A stretch of 41,943 bases of DNA. Origin: an uncultured Lachnospiraceae bacterium. Its GTDB lineage: Bacteria; Bacillota; Clostridia; Lachnospirales; Lachnospiraceae. Positions 15,567 through 24,387 of the stretch are shown here, piece by piece. The notes beneath the pieces were generated by a model. The model did no database searches. It was not told the DNA's origin and saw only the letters and a program-made list of their open reading frames with translations. Where the stretch lies: positions 1 to 41,943 of the forward strand of contig CAJTYJ010000015.1 in assembly GCA_910583895.1 (NCBI GenBank), read 5' to 3'. Position 1 is the stretch's first letter. Each line of letters opens with the position of its first letter. The position numbers and the translations under genes were made by a program.

Positions 15567-17360
15567 TTAATATTTGTCGTTTCCTCCATAAGAGACGCTC
15601 ATATCCATATCATAATCCGGTTCATAGGAAACAACCGGTGTACTCGGCGCCGCTTCAGGCATATAATTGCCGCCATCGCCTTCCAGGCGGAATTTTCTCA
15701 CCAGTTCGCTCAAGATCTGCGCCTGGCCGGACAGCTCCTCGCTGGCTGCAGCACTTTCTTCTGCCGTTGCGGAGTTAGTCTGTACCACGCTGGAGATTTG
15801 ATCAATACCAAGGGTGATCTGGGAAATGGACTCTGCCTGCTCTGTAGAAGTCTTGGCGATGGATCCCATCATGTTGCTCGCTTCCTGAATATCCGCAATT
15901 ACCACTTCCAGCGACTGTGCTGTCTCGTCCGCGATCCGCTTGCCGTTCTCCACTGCCTGAAGCGAATTCTCGATCAGGGCTGCTGTATTTTTAGAAGCTT
16001 CTGCAGATTTGCTTGCCAGGTTACGCACTTCGTCCGCAACTACTGCAAAACCTTTCCCTGCCGCTCCCGCTCTCGCTGCCTCGACTGCCGCGTTCAAAGC
16101 CAGTATATTGGTCTGGAACGCAATGTCTTCGATGGTCTTGATGATCTTTCCAATCTCTCCGGAAGAAGCGTTGATGTCCGCCATAGCCTGAAGCATATCG
16201 CGCATACGGTCATTGCTCTCGCCTGCCTTCTCGCCCACCTGCATGGACTTGTTGCTTGCTTCCTGTGCATTTTGCGCACTCTGATTGATGTTGTTAGAGA
16301 TTTCATTAATGGACGCCGCCAGCTCTTCTACAGAAGAAGCCTGCTCTGTCGCGCCCTGAGACAATGCCTGAGCTCCGGAGGACACCTGATCAGATCCGGA
16401 AGACACCTGCGTTGCCGAACGATTTAACGTTGCAAGGGTTTCATTGAAAGTGTCCTTGATCTTCTTCATAGAATGGAAGATCTTCTGGTAATCACCCACA
16501 TAAGCTTCTACAGCTCTGGAATGAACCGTGAAATCTCCATCCGCCATGGCTCCCAGTACCCGTTCAATATCACCCACGATAGCGCTGACCTCGGTCGTGA
16601 CCTTGCTCATACTCTCAGCCATGGAGCCGAATTCATCACCCGTATTGTAATCCACAGCCACGGAAAGATTTCCCTTGACCATCTCTTTCATCGCTGCTTC
16701 GATGATTCTCACCGGAACCGTCACGCTTACACTCAGACGCAGCGCAAGAATGATTGTGATGACAAAAGCCACTGCCGCAATGACGATGCCGGCCGCCAAA
16801 AGCCCGTTAAGCAGCAACATCTGCTCTTCAAAGTTGGTCTGGCAGGTGGTTCCAATCTCTGTATAGGCCTGATTCAAAACTGCCGTATACTCTTCCACCA
16901 CCGGTATGTACTCATTCAGAACGATGTCCATCGCTGCCCGGTTTCCTTCCTCTGTGCGCAGAGCTGCCTGCTCCATCACATGTTCCCGGACGCTTCCATT
17001 GTCTGTCATCAGCTGCAGAAACTGCTCAAGCAGCGTCGTATCTCCGTGATACGTTTCACACAGCGTCTCCACACTTGTGCGGATATCCGATATATTCTGA
17101 TTGATGATCTGCGATCTCTGTGTATACTCCTGTTCGTCAGTCGTCTCCACAATGATCAGCATCTCTTTCAGTGCTTCCTGCAGCTTTGTCTTGATATCCT
17201 GCACGGTAGTCACCGCGACAAACTCCTCCTCATAAAATTTCTCATAACCACTTTTGGATATGGCAATTCCTGAGCAGGTGGCGATCACTGACACCAGAAA
17301 CAGCACCAGTATGAGGCCAAAACTTACTATAAATTTTGCGTTAATTTTTAGGTTTTTCAT
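15567..17360 (-). CDS. Methyl-accepting chemotaxis protein (four-helix-bundle-type sensor)
   Basis: This second transmembrane chemoreceptor is 597 residues. It has membrane helix 1 (about 10-32), a helical extracellular sensor of about 155 residues that resembles the 4HB_MCP type, and helix 2 (about 190-212). A HAMP domain with AAMKEMVKGNLSVAVDY is followed by a signalling domain whose tip reads FQTNILALNAAVEAARAGAAGKG, a normal tip. After the signalling domain there is a 35-residue tail rich in Pro, Tyr, Asp and Gly (MPEAAPSTPVVSYEPDYDMD) with no NWETF-type tether. The ATG at 17360 has AAGGAGG upstream. It is divergent from cheA and 59 bases upstream of the CZB receptor. The ligand is unknown. 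Confidence 0.95.
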   Translation of the reverse strand: MKNLKINAKFIVSFGLILVLFLVSVIATCSGIAISKSGYEKFYEEEFVAVTTVQDIKTKLQEALKEMLIIVETTDEQEYTQRSQIINQNISDIRTSVETLCETYHGDTTLLEQFLQLMTDNGSVREHVMEQAALRTEEGNRAAMDIVLNEYIPVVEEYTAVLNQAYTEIGTTCQTNFEEQMLLLNGLLAAGIVIAAVAFVITIILALRLSVSVTVPVRIIEAAMKEMVKGNLSVAVDYNTGDEFGSMAESMSKVTTEVSAIVGDIERVLGAMADGDFTVHSRAVEAYVGDYQKIFHSMKKIKDTFNETLATLNRSATQVSSGSDQVSSGAQALSQGATEQASSVEELAASINEISNNINQSAQNAQEASNKSMQVGEKAGESNDRMRDMLQAMADINASSGEIGKIIKTIEDIAFQTNILALNAAVEAARAGAAGKGFAVVADEVRNLASKSAEASKNTAALIENSLQAVENGKRIADETAQSLEVVIADIQEASNMMGSIAKTSTEQAESISQITLGIDQISSVVQTNSATAEESAAASEELSGQAQILSELVRKFRLEGDGGNYMPEAAPSTPVVSYEPDYDMDMSVSYGGNDKY

Positions 17361-17649
17361 CGTAACCCCTCCTTGTCAAACGTTTCGGATCGCTTCGCCA
17401 TCAGGAGAAGCCCGCCGCTATCTTTTAATATTTCGACGGGTTTTCTTCTTTTATAACACATCTTTAGTAATTTTTTTATGATTTTTTATAAAAAAAGGAA
17501 CAAATCCCTTATGCTCCTTCCGTTTTCGCCGATAAATATTCTAGTATGCCGTAGTCTGCCATACTATTTTTACAGCAGGCTCTTTGTTTTATGCATTGGA
17601 TACAGCAGAGTATGCAGCGACTATAATCAAAAGACAGGTGGTGTTTATA
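17361..17649. promoter_or_regulatory. Divergent promoter region between receptors and cheA
   Basis: This AT-rich spacer serves two divergent operons. On the plus strand GCCGATAA at 17528-17535 is an exact sigma-D (FliA) -10 box, but the expected TAAA 15 bases upstream is absent. A TATAAT at 17622-17627 lies just before the cheA ribosome site AGGTGG (17635-17641), with only a poor -35. A CCCG.../CGGG hairpin (about 17410-17440) followed by T-rich DNA is also present. Which promoter is used cannot be settled from the sequence. Confidence 0.4.
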
Positions 17650-19755
17650 ATGGATAACGGTATGGAAGGTATGCTTGATACATACCTCTTTGAGACAAAC
17701 TCCCTCCTGGACCAGTTAGACGAGATGCTGGTGAAGGACGAGAAGATCGGTGATTTTTCTTCCGATGACGTCAATGAAATTTTCCGCATCATGCACACAA
17801 TCAAAGGTTCTTCCGCCATGATGGAATTCGGTTCCCTTGCAAGTATCGCACATCATATAGAAGATTTGTTCTTCTATATCCGTGATAAAGGGATCGATTC
17901 TCTTGATCCGGATCATAAGAAGGAACTGTTTAATTTGATGTTCCGCTCGGAAGACTGTTTAAGAGGACAGGTGGAAAAGGTGGAAAATGGAGAAGCCCTG
18001 GATACAGACATGGACTCCTTCGCCTCTGAGATCAACCAGTTTCTGAAGAAAATCAGCGGAGCCGCATCCGATGAACCGGAGACCGCCCCGTCGGACGCTG
18101 GAGGCGGACCGTCTTCCGCGCCGGACAGTCTGACGCCTGCGACCAATCTCCCCGATGATGAGAAGGCAATCTGTTACCTGCATGTATTCCTGGATGAAGG
18201 AATCGGCATGGAAAATCTTCGTGCTTTTATGATCATCAACTCTTTGAAAGAATGCGATGTGGATTTCCGTCACTATCCATCCGATATGGATTCGAATCCG
18301 GATACTTGTGCGGTGATCATCGAAGAAGGCTTTTACCTTGCCTTTGAAGACGGAGACATGGCAGCCAAAGCGGAAGATCTTATGAAATCTCAGGGGCATA
18401 TCCGCTCCTATGAACTGATTATGGCTCCTCAGCCGGAGCCGGAACCCGAAGCGCCCAAGGCTTCTGCTCCGGAAGCACCCGCAGGAGCAGCGCCTGCTCC
18501 CGCACCGGAACGAAAGCCCAAGGAAACTCCTCAAAAAGCGCCCGCCGGTGCACCGGTCAAGCAGAACCTGATCAGTGTGAATCTGACCAAATTAAATGAC
18601 CTGATGGATATTGTGGGCGAAATCGTCATCACGGAATCCATGGTTACATCCTGCCCCGAACTGGATCAGCTCAACCGGGACAGCTACGATAACTTTATGA
18701 AATCTGCCCGCCAGCTTCGCAAACTGACGGATGACCTGCAGGATCTTGCCATGTCCCTTCGGATGGTACCGATCTCCGGAGTTTTCCAGAAGATGAACCG
18801 GATTGTCCGGGACATGAAGCAGAAGCTGGGCAAGGATGTACGGCTCACTCTGATTGGAGAGGACACCGAGGTCGACAAGACGATTGTAGACAGCATCCAG
18901 GACCCGATCATGCATATGGTCCGCAATTCCATGGATCATGGAATCGAGGATACTGCAGAAGAACGTATCGCCGCAGGCAAGAATCCTCAGGGCGAGATTG
19001 TGCTTTCTGCCACCCATACAAGCAATGAGGTTATCATCTCCATCGCCGATGACGGCAAGGGCATGAATCCGGATAAGCTTCTTGCAAAGGCACGGGAAAA
19101 GGGCATCCTTGTGAAACCCGAAAGCGAATACACCAAAAAAGAAGCTCTGGGACTGATTATGCTTCCCGGCTTTTCCACCAACCAGGAAGTCACCGAGTTC
19201 TCCGGCAGAGGCGTTGGTATGGACGTGGTAAAGAAGAATGTGGAAAGTGTCGGCGGCGTTGTCTCTTTGACCAGCGACGAAGGCAGAGGCACCACCTTCT
19301 CCATCAAGATTCCTCTGACCCTCTCCATCATGGACGGCATGAAGGTAACGGTGGGACGTTCCATCTTTACGATCCCCATTGCCAATATCCGCCAGTCCTT
19401 TAAGATCACCGCGGAGGAGATCATCTATGACGAGAACGGCAACGAGATGGTGGAGCGCATCGGCGGCTTCTATCCCATCGTCCGTCTGCATCAGTTCTAC
19501 GGCATCGAGACGGAAGTTCTGAATCCCGAAGAGGGCATCCTGATCTGGGTAGAAACCAGTGATCATTCCTTCTGTCTGTTTGTGGATGATCTGATCGGCG
19601 AACAGCAGGTGGTGGTGAAACCATTCCCCGCTTTCCTGAACTGTTTTGAACTGAAAAATTACGGCATTGGCGGCTGTACAATCTTAGGTGACGGCAATAT
19701 CAGCATTATCCTTGATATCCCGAGTCTGCACACAGCCACCCTGGAAGGCTTTTAG
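17650..19755 (+). CDS. cheA: Chemotaxis histidine kinase CheA
   Basis: CheA autophosphorylates and passes phosphate to CheY and CheB. The 701-residue protein starts with an Hpt domain whose phospho-acceptor is His49 in IMHTIKGSSAMMEF. A P2-like docking domain (about 170-265) and a Pro/Ala/Glu-rich linker follow. The rest is the dimerisation domain (LNDLMDIVGEIVITESM), an ATP-binding domain (HMVRNSMDHGIE as N box, then ISIADDGKGMNPDKL and SGRGVGMDVV) and a CheW-like C-terminal domain. I start at ATG 17650 because AGGTGG precedes it and the Hpt domain begins there; the open frame reaches 17584. It is the first gene of cheA-cheW-cheR-cheB. Confidence 0.97.
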   Translation: MDNGMEGMLDTYLFETNSLLDQLDEMLVKDEKIGDFSSDDVNEIFRIMHTIKGSSAMMEFGSLASIAHHIEDLFFYIRDKGIDSLDPDHKKELFNLMFRSEDCLRGQVEKVENGEALDTDMDSFASEINQFLKKISGAASDEPETAPSDAGGGPSSAPDSLTPATNLPDDEKAICYLHVFLDEGIGMENLRAFMIINSLKECDVDFRHYPSDMDSNPDTCAVIIEEGFYLAFEDGDMAAKAEDLMKSQGHIRSYELIMAPQPEPEPEAPKASAPEAPAGAAPAPAPERKPKETPQKAPAGAPVKQNLISVNLTKLNDLMDIVGEIVITESMVTSCPELDQLNRDSYDNFMKSARQLRKLTDDLQDLAMSLRMVPISGVFQKMNRIVRDMKQKLGKDVRLTLIGEDTEVDKTIVDSIQDPIMHMVRNSMDHGIEDTAEERIAAGKNPQGEIVLSATHTSNEVIISIADDGKGMNPDKLLAKAREKGILVKPESEYTKKEALGLIMLPGFSTNQEVTEFSGRGVGMDVVKKNVESVGGVVSLTSDEGRGTTFSIKIPLTLSIMDGMKVTVGRSIFTIPIANIRQSFKITAEEIIYDENGNEMVERIGGFYPIVRLHQFYGIETEVLNPEEGILIWVETSDHSFCLFVDDLIGEQQVVVKPFPAFLNCFELKNYGIGGCTILGDGNISIILDIPSLHTATLEGF

Positions 19756-19775
19756 AAGGGAGGATTCGATAAGAT

Positions 19776-20258
19776 ATGGCAGAACAGACAACACTGAACG
19801 AAGAGTTTCTTGATACCCTGGAGGCAGAGGAGGCATCTACCATTGAGCGCTGCCTGACCTTTAAGGCCGGAGACCTGATCCTCTATATCAGCACCCGGCA
19901 TGTCATTGAGATCATCAACAACTACTCCATCACCAACCTGCCGCTGGTCCCCCCCTATATCAAAGGGATTATCAATCTGAGAGGACAGGTGCTTCCGGTT
20001 GTGGACATTCAGATGCGTATGGGAAAAGCAGAGGCAGAATGCGGCAGTGATACCTGCATCATCGTCCTTGACATTGATTCTGTCTCCCTTGGGATCATTG
20101 TGGATTCCGTGCGTCAGGTCATTGATATTGACCTTCAGGATGTGCGTCCGATTCCGCTGAAGCGTCAGCAGAAACTTCTGGACGGAATGGTGACTATGGA
20201 AGATGGAAGTGTCTTTATGTCCGTGGACTGTCAGGCACTGGCAAAAGCGCAATACTAA
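19776..20258 (+). CDS. cheW: Chemotaxis coupling protein CheW
   Basis: CheW couples chemoreceptors to CheA in the sensory array. The 160-residue protein is a single CheW domain with CLTFKAGDLILYISTRHVIEII, LPLVPPYIKGIINLRGQVLP, VVDIQMRMG and SLGIIVDSVRQVIDI. GAAGGGAGGA sits 11 bases before the ATG, overlapping the cheA stop. A 17-residue N-terminal arm (MAEQTTLNEEFLDTLEA) precedes the domain. Confidence 0.95.
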   Translation: MAEQTTLNEEFLDTLEAEEASTIERCLTFKAGDLILYISTRHVIEIINNYSITNLPLVPPYIKGIINLRGQVLPVVDIQMRMGKAEAECGSDTCIIVLDIDSVSLGIIVDSVRQVIDIDLQDVRPIPLKRQQKLLDGMVTMEDGSVFMSVDCQALAKAQY

Positions 20259-20285
20259 ATGATATTAGGATATGGGGTGATATAG

Positions 20286-21104
20286 ATGCTGACACTGTCA
20301 GATCAGGATTTCCAGCGTCTTTATATATATATAAAGCAGCATTACGGGATTGATCTAAGTAAAAAGAAGCAGCTCATCGTAAGCCGCCTTTCGCATACGC
20401 TGGCTGCCCAGGGGTTCAAGGATTTCAAGGCCTATGTGGATGAGATCCTCTCCGGCCGGGACACAGAGATGGTCACGGCCATGCTGAACAAGCTGACTAC
20501 CAATTATACGTATTTTCTCCGGGAGGAGGCACACTTTAAGTATTTTCAGGAAGTTGTGCTTCCTGATCTGGAAAAAAAACATGCCAGAGACAAGAGTCTT
20601 GCCATCTGGAGCGCCGGTTGTTCTTCCGGACAGGAACCCTATACAATCTCCATGTTCCTTTTGGAGTATTTTGGATCCAAAGCAGGCCAGTGGGATACCA
20701 GAATTCTTGCCACAGACATCTCGAACAAGATTCTGGACGAAGCCATCCGCGCGGTTTATCCGGAAGAAAGCATGGAACCGCTTCCGGCTACCTGGAAGAC
20801 CAAATATTTTGTCAAAACAGGAGGCGGAAAATGCACGGTATCCCCTGCTCTTAAAAAGAACGTGATCTTCCGGCCGTTTAATCTGATGGATCCGATCAAT
20901 TTCAAGCGAAAATTTGATCTGATCTTCTGCCGCAATGTCATGATCTATTTTGATCAGGATACCAAGGATGCTCTGGTAAAGCGTTTTTACAATGCCACCG
21001 TACCCGGAGGACATCTGTTTATCGGACATTCCGAAGGTCTGACGAAAGCCACCTGTCCTTATGAGTATATCCAGCCGGCGATTTACAAGAAAACCGGCCG
21101 CTAA
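20286..21104 (+). CDS. cheR: Chemotaxis protein methyltransferase CheR
   Basis: CheR methylates receptor glutamates with S-adenosylmethionine. The 272-residue protein has the N-terminal helical domain (FQRLYIYIKQHYGIDLSKKK, NKLTTNYTYFLRE) and the methyltransferase domain with WSAGCSSGQEPYTISM, LATDISNKIL and FDLIFCRNVMIYFD. All are normal CheR motifs. GGGGTGA precedes the ATG. It is the third gene of the che operon. Confidence 0.97.
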   Translation: MLTLSDQDFQRLYIYIKQHYGIDLSKKKQLIVSRLSHTLAAQGFKDFKAYVDEILSGRDTEMVTAMLNKLTTNYTYFLREEAHFKYFQEVVLPDLEKKHARDKSLAIWSAGCSSGQEPYTISMFLLEYFGSKAGQWDTRILATDISNKILDEAIRAVYPEESMEPLPATWKTKYFVKTGGGKCTVSPALKKNVIFRPFNLMDPINFKRKFDLIFCRNVMIYFDQDTKDALVKRFYNATVPGGHLFIGHSEGLTKATCPYEYIQPAIYKKTGR

Positions 21105-21139
21105 CAGATGATATCATCTTGATTCAAACCGTATATCTG

Positions 21140-21214
21140 CCCCCCGTAATACCGGAAGGATGTCTGGTCAAAGTTTTGACCGGACTTCTTCTTAATTTCC
21201 GGCATCACGGGGGG
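21140..21214 (+). promoter_or_regulatory. Large nested hairpin between cheR and cheB
   Basis: An 18-base outer arm (21140-21157, beginning CCCCCCGT and ending CCGGAA) pairs with 21197-21214 (TTCCGG...ACGGGGGG) with only two mismatches. Inside, GTCTGGTCAA (21162-21171) pairs with TTGACCGGAC (21176-21185) over ten positions, counting one G-U, with a four-base loop. There is no T-run, so it is not a terminator. It lies in the 150-base cheR-cheB gap and may set mRNA stability or be a small palindromic insertion. Confidence 0.65.
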
Positions 21215-21254
21215 CGGTGCAAAATTATAAAATTAAGAAAGAAGGGATCCATTC

Positions 21255-22367
21255 ATGGCACAGAAGATTCGTGTAATGGTGGTAGACGACTCCATCGTAT
21301 TCAGAAACTGGCTGATTAAAAATCTTCAGGAAGATCCGCGGTTTGAGGTCATTGGCTATGCGGTCAATGCCCTTGACGCCAAGAACAAGCTTCCCGTTCT
21401 CAAGCCGGATATTATGACGCTGGATATCGAGATGCCTGGTATGACCGGACTCCAGTTCTTAAAAGAAGTCCTTCCGGTACAGCCGCTCCCCATCATTCTT
21501 GTATCTTCCCTGAATGTACAGGTATTTGATGCCCTGGCAGCAGGTGCCGTGGATTTTGTGCGAAAACCGGAAAGCGAGCCCGGAGCAAGAGACCGTTTTG
21601 TCAGAACTCTTCGGTCCAAACTTGCCATCGGAAAGAATGCCCGGCCCCGTATTCCCTCCCATGACCCGGCAGCCATGTACAGCAAAGCAAAGGCGGCCAG
21701 CGGCAGCAATATAAGCCCCACAGGCGGACCTGGACTGCACCAGGCGCATATGGCTGCTCCTCAGGCTCGTATGCCGGTTATGGCCGCTTCCTCCAATGTG
21801 GATGTAATCGCCATCGGCGCATCCACCGGCGGGACAGAGGCTATCCTGGAAGTGGTTCGCCATTTTCCGGCGAAGATGCCAGGCATCGTCATTACCCAGC
21901 ATATGCCCGCAGGATTTACCTCCATGTATGCAGAACGTCTGAACCGGATCTGCAATCTGGAAGTACGGGAAGCCAAACACGGGGACAAGATCCAGCCCGG
22001 ACTGGTTCTTTTGGCCCCCGGAGGGCTGCAGATGCGGGTTGTACGGATGGGATCCGGATACGCTGTAAGCTGTTCGGACGGCGAAAAAGTCAGCGGACAC
22101 AAGCCTTCCGTAGATGTGCTTTTTGATTCGGTAGCTGCCACTGTGCGCAGCCGTGCCATCGGCGTGATCTTAACCGGCATGGGTGCCGACGGAGCTGCCG
22201 GCATGCTGCGCATGAAACGGGCCGGCGCTTACACCATCGGCCAGGACAGAGAAAGCTGTGTCGTATACGGAATGCCCATGGAAGCCTTTAAGATTGGCGC
22301 TGTCTGTATGCAGGCACCATTGAATTCCATCCATCACGCAGTGATGGGACGGCTGTCAAAAGCATAA
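21255..22367 (+). CDS. cheB: Chemotaxis response regulator methylesterase CheB
   Basis: CheB demethylates and deamidates receptors after phosphorylation by CheA. The 370-residue protein has a receiver domain with the acidic pair Asp11-Asp12 and phospho-acceptor Asp57 in IMTLDIEMPGMTGL. A linker and a methylesterase domain follow, with catalytic Ser190 (IGASTGGTEA), His216 (ITQHMPAGF) and Asp312 (TGMGADGAAGM). AGAAAGAAGG lies 5' of the ATG. It is the last gene of the che operon; cheY, cheC and cheD do not follow. Confidence 0.97.
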   Translation: MAQKIRVMVVDDSIVFRNWLIKNLQEDPRFEVIGYAVNALDAKNKLPVLKPDIMTLDIEMPGMTGLQFLKEVLPVQPLPIILVSSLNVQVFDALAAGAVDFVRKPESEPGARDRFVRTLRSKLAIGKNARPRIPSHDPAAMYSKAKAASGSNISPTGGPGLHQAHMAAPQARMPVMAASSNVDVIAIGASTGGTEAILEVVRHFPAKMPGIVITQHMPAGFTSMYAERLNRICNLEVREAKHGDKIQPGLVLLAPGGLQMRVVRMGSGYAVSCSDGEKVSGHKPSVDVLFDSVAATVRSRAIGVILTGMGADGAAGMLRMKRAGAYTIGQDRESCVVYGMPMEAFKIGAVCMQAPLNSIHHAVMGRLSKA

Positions 22368-22377
22368 GATTTGTCAG

Positions 22378-22420
22378 AAAAAGGACCACCGGAGAAGTAC
22401 TCTGATGGCCTTTTTTCTTA
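22378..22420 (+). terminator. Terminator after cheB
   Basis: An imperfect hairpin (AAGGACCACCGGAG pairing with CTCTGATGGCCTT, loop AAGTA) is followed by TTTTTTCTT about ten bases after the cheB stop. The placement suits the end of the che operon. Confidence 0.7.
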
Positions 22421-22458
22421 TTGCGACCTCTGCATTCGTTGGCATAGGTTCACTCCTT

Positions 22459-23376
22459 TTATTTCAAAAATCCGCTGACAATCTGTTCTTCTGCCTCCTG
22501 CTCGGTCAGGCCCAGGGTCATAAGCTTGATGATCTGTTCTCCTGCGATCTTGCCGATGGCCGCCTCGTGGATCAGGCTGGCGTCCAGATGATTCGCGTCC
22601 AGGGATGGCACCGCGTTCACATGTCCTTCATCCATCAGGATCGCGTCGCATTCTGTATGGCCGTAACACTGATTATTGCCGCAGATCTTGGAATTGAACA
22701 CCTGGGTGGATTTCCCTTTTGCCACTGAGCGGGACACCACATCAGCGGTGGAACCCACACCATTCAGATCCACCTGAAAATTGGTCTCTGCATACTGGTT
22801 TTCATGGGTCATAATCTTCTCTTTGATGATCAGAGTGGCTCCGTCCTTCAGATCTGCCTTCGTATCGCGAATCGTGGAATCCACGCCCTTGATCTGGGTG
22901 GTCTCCATCTCCATATGGCTGTCTTCCTCCATATGAACGATCGTCGTCGGGTTCAGGATCCGTCCGCCGGTCCCTTCTCCCTCGCCATAATGCTTCTCCA
23001 CATACTTCACCTTGGCATTTTTCCCGATGTGGAAGCTGTGGATCCCGTCATGCTCCGTATCCTCACTGCCGCCGCAGTGGATCCCGCAGCCCGCCACGAT
23101 CACCACGTCTGCGTCCTCTCCGATGTAAAAATCATTGTATACCAGATCTTTCAGACCGCTCTGGCTGACGATCACCGGTATATGAACGCTCTCATTTTTC
23201 GTCCCCGGTTTGATGATAATGTCAATTCCCGGCTTGTCTTCCTTGCTGACAATATCGATGTTCGCCGTGGTATTCCTTCCGGCAAGAGATCCGTTGTCAC
23301 GGATATTGTAAGCTCCCTCCGGCACTGCATGAAGGTCCGCCACTTTGTTAAGCATATGCAATTGTAACTGGTCCAT
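22459..23376 (-). CDS. SufB/SufD-like Fe-S cluster scaffold protein (minimal SufBC type)
   Basis: This is a scaffold subunit of an iron-sulfur cluster assembly ABC complex. About 305 residues from the ATG at 23376, chosen because AGGAGAG lies nine bases upstream; the frame is open to 23487. It lacks the long N-terminal part of classical SufB (about 470 residues) but has the beta-helix core and the C-terminal signature: CYGHTECDAILMDEGHVNAV, then HEAAIGKIAGEQIIKLMTLG and EEQIVSGF. The Cys in ECDAI and Glu in HEAAI correspond to the scaffold residues of SufB. A CGIHCGG motif is in the middle. It follows sufC with no sufS, sufU or second SufB/D gene nearby, matching the minimal SmsCB-type system of anaerobes. 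Confidence 0.9.
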   Translation of the reverse strand: MDQLQLHMLNKVADLHAVPEGAYNIRDNGSLAGRNTTANIDIVSKEDKPGIDIIIKPGTKNESVHIPVIVSQSGLKDLVYNDFYIGEDADVVIVAGCGIHCGGSEDTEHDGIHSFHIGKNAKVKYVEKHYGEGEGTGGRILNPTTIVHMEEDSHMEMETTQIKGVDSTIRDTKADLKDGATLIIKEKIMTHENQYAETNFQVDLNGVGSTADVVSRSVAKGKSTQVFNSKICGNNQCYGHTECDAILMDEGHVNAVPSLDANHLDASLIHEAAIGKIAGEQIIKLMTLGLTEQEAEEQIVSGFLK

Positions 23377-23508
23377 GGTACTACTCTCCTGACTGTAAAG
23401 TCCCTCATTTGTCACATCCGCCCCGGCTTTGCCCGGCACGGACAAAATTCCGGAAAGAGTATCGGTCCACACCGGGTACCGGTGCAATTAAGAAACTTCT
23501 TCTGTTTT

Positions 23509-24237
23509 TTATACTACCTTATTTAGAAGGGTGCTGCACGCCCCGGAAGAAGCATTCAGAAGCTCCGGAAGAACTTCTTCCTTGGTTCCCTGGGCACGAA
23601 TCTCTCCGTCTGCCAGCACGACGATCTGGTCTGCAATGTTCAGGATCCGCTCCTGATGGGAGATAATCATGATGGAGCCATGAATCTTCTCCCTCATATT
23701 CTCAAATACCCGGATCAGATTGTTGAAGCTCCACAGATCAATCCCCGCCTCCGGCTCATCAAAGATAGACAATTTGGTCCCTCTGGCCATAATCATGGCA
23801 ATCTCAATCCGTTTTAACTCTCCGCCGGAAAGGGAAGCGTTCACCTCCCGGTTAATATAGTCTTTGGCGCAAAGCCCCACCTCCGACAAGTAGTGGCATG
23901 CTTTATTCAGAGACAGCACTTCTCCGTGAGCCAGGTTGATCAGATCCAGTACGGTCAGCCCTTTAAAGCGGACTGGCTGCTGAAAGGCAAAGCTGATTCC
24001 CTTTTTCGCCCGGTCTGTGATAGACAGCTCTGTAATATCTTCGCCGTTTAGCAGAATCTTCCCGGAAGTTGGCCTGATGATTCCGGCAATGACCTTTGCA
24101 AGGGTGGATTTTCCGCCTCCATTCGGTCCGGTGATCGCCACAAAACTGTCTTCGATCTTTAGATTCACATGCCTGAGAATTCCGATCTCTTTGGAATCCT
24201 CATTTACCTGAAAACAGATATCCTGTAATTCCAGCAT
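23509..24237 (-). CDS. sufC: Fe-S assembly ABC ATPase SufC
   Basis: This cytosolic ABC ATPase drives the SufBC scaffold. At 242 residues it has Walker A GPNGGGKS (37-44), a Q-loop (FAFQQPVRFKGL), signature LSGGELKRIEIAM and Walker B LSIFDEPEAGIDLW, followed by the switch His in IISHQE. The EPEAGIDLW sequence, with E-A-G in place of the usual T-S-G-L, is seen in SufC-like proteins. There are no membrane segments. An AGGAGGAG site precedes the ATG. The leader holds a copy of repeat family R2. Confidence 0.93.
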   Translation of the reverse strand: MLELQDICFQVNEDSKEIGILRHVNLKIEDSFVAITGPNGGGKSTLAKVIAGIIRPTSGKILLNGEDITELSITDRAKKGISFAFQQPVRFKGLTVLDLINLAHGEVLSLNKACHYLSEVGLCAKDYINREVNASLSGGELKRIEIAMIMARGTKLSIFDEPEAGIDLWSFNNLIRVFENMREKIHGSIMIISHQERILNIADQIVVLADGEIRAQGTKEEVLPELLNASSGACSTLLNKVV

Positions 24238-24276
24238 TATTTTAACTCCTCCTGTGTATTGCTCTTGTCACTTTTC

Positions 24277-24365
24277 TTATTCCTGCAGGCAACGAGCCAA
24301 GTAGCTGCCTGCAGACATTTGGCGACTGCCGAGAGGGGCCAATCCCCCGTTGGCTGCAACGGGAG
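24277..24365 (-). repeat. Repeat family R2, copy A, in the sufC leader
   Basis: This segment shares a 22-base identical core (including GCAGACATTTGGCGACTGCC on the plus strand) and flanking similarity with 25294-25418 in reverse orientation. Relative to the downstream gene the two copies point the same way: this one ends about 40 bases before the sufC ATG. It can fold (GCCAA/TTGGC arms). It lies between the AIM24 stop and sufC. Confidence 0.75.
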
Positions 24366-24387
24366 ATTGGATTACCCGGATATCGAA

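Noticed and set aside
17361..17520. Possible c-di-GMP riboswitch upstream of the receptor gene
   Set aside because: A GC-rich hairpin is present, but the conserved GEMM elements are missing.
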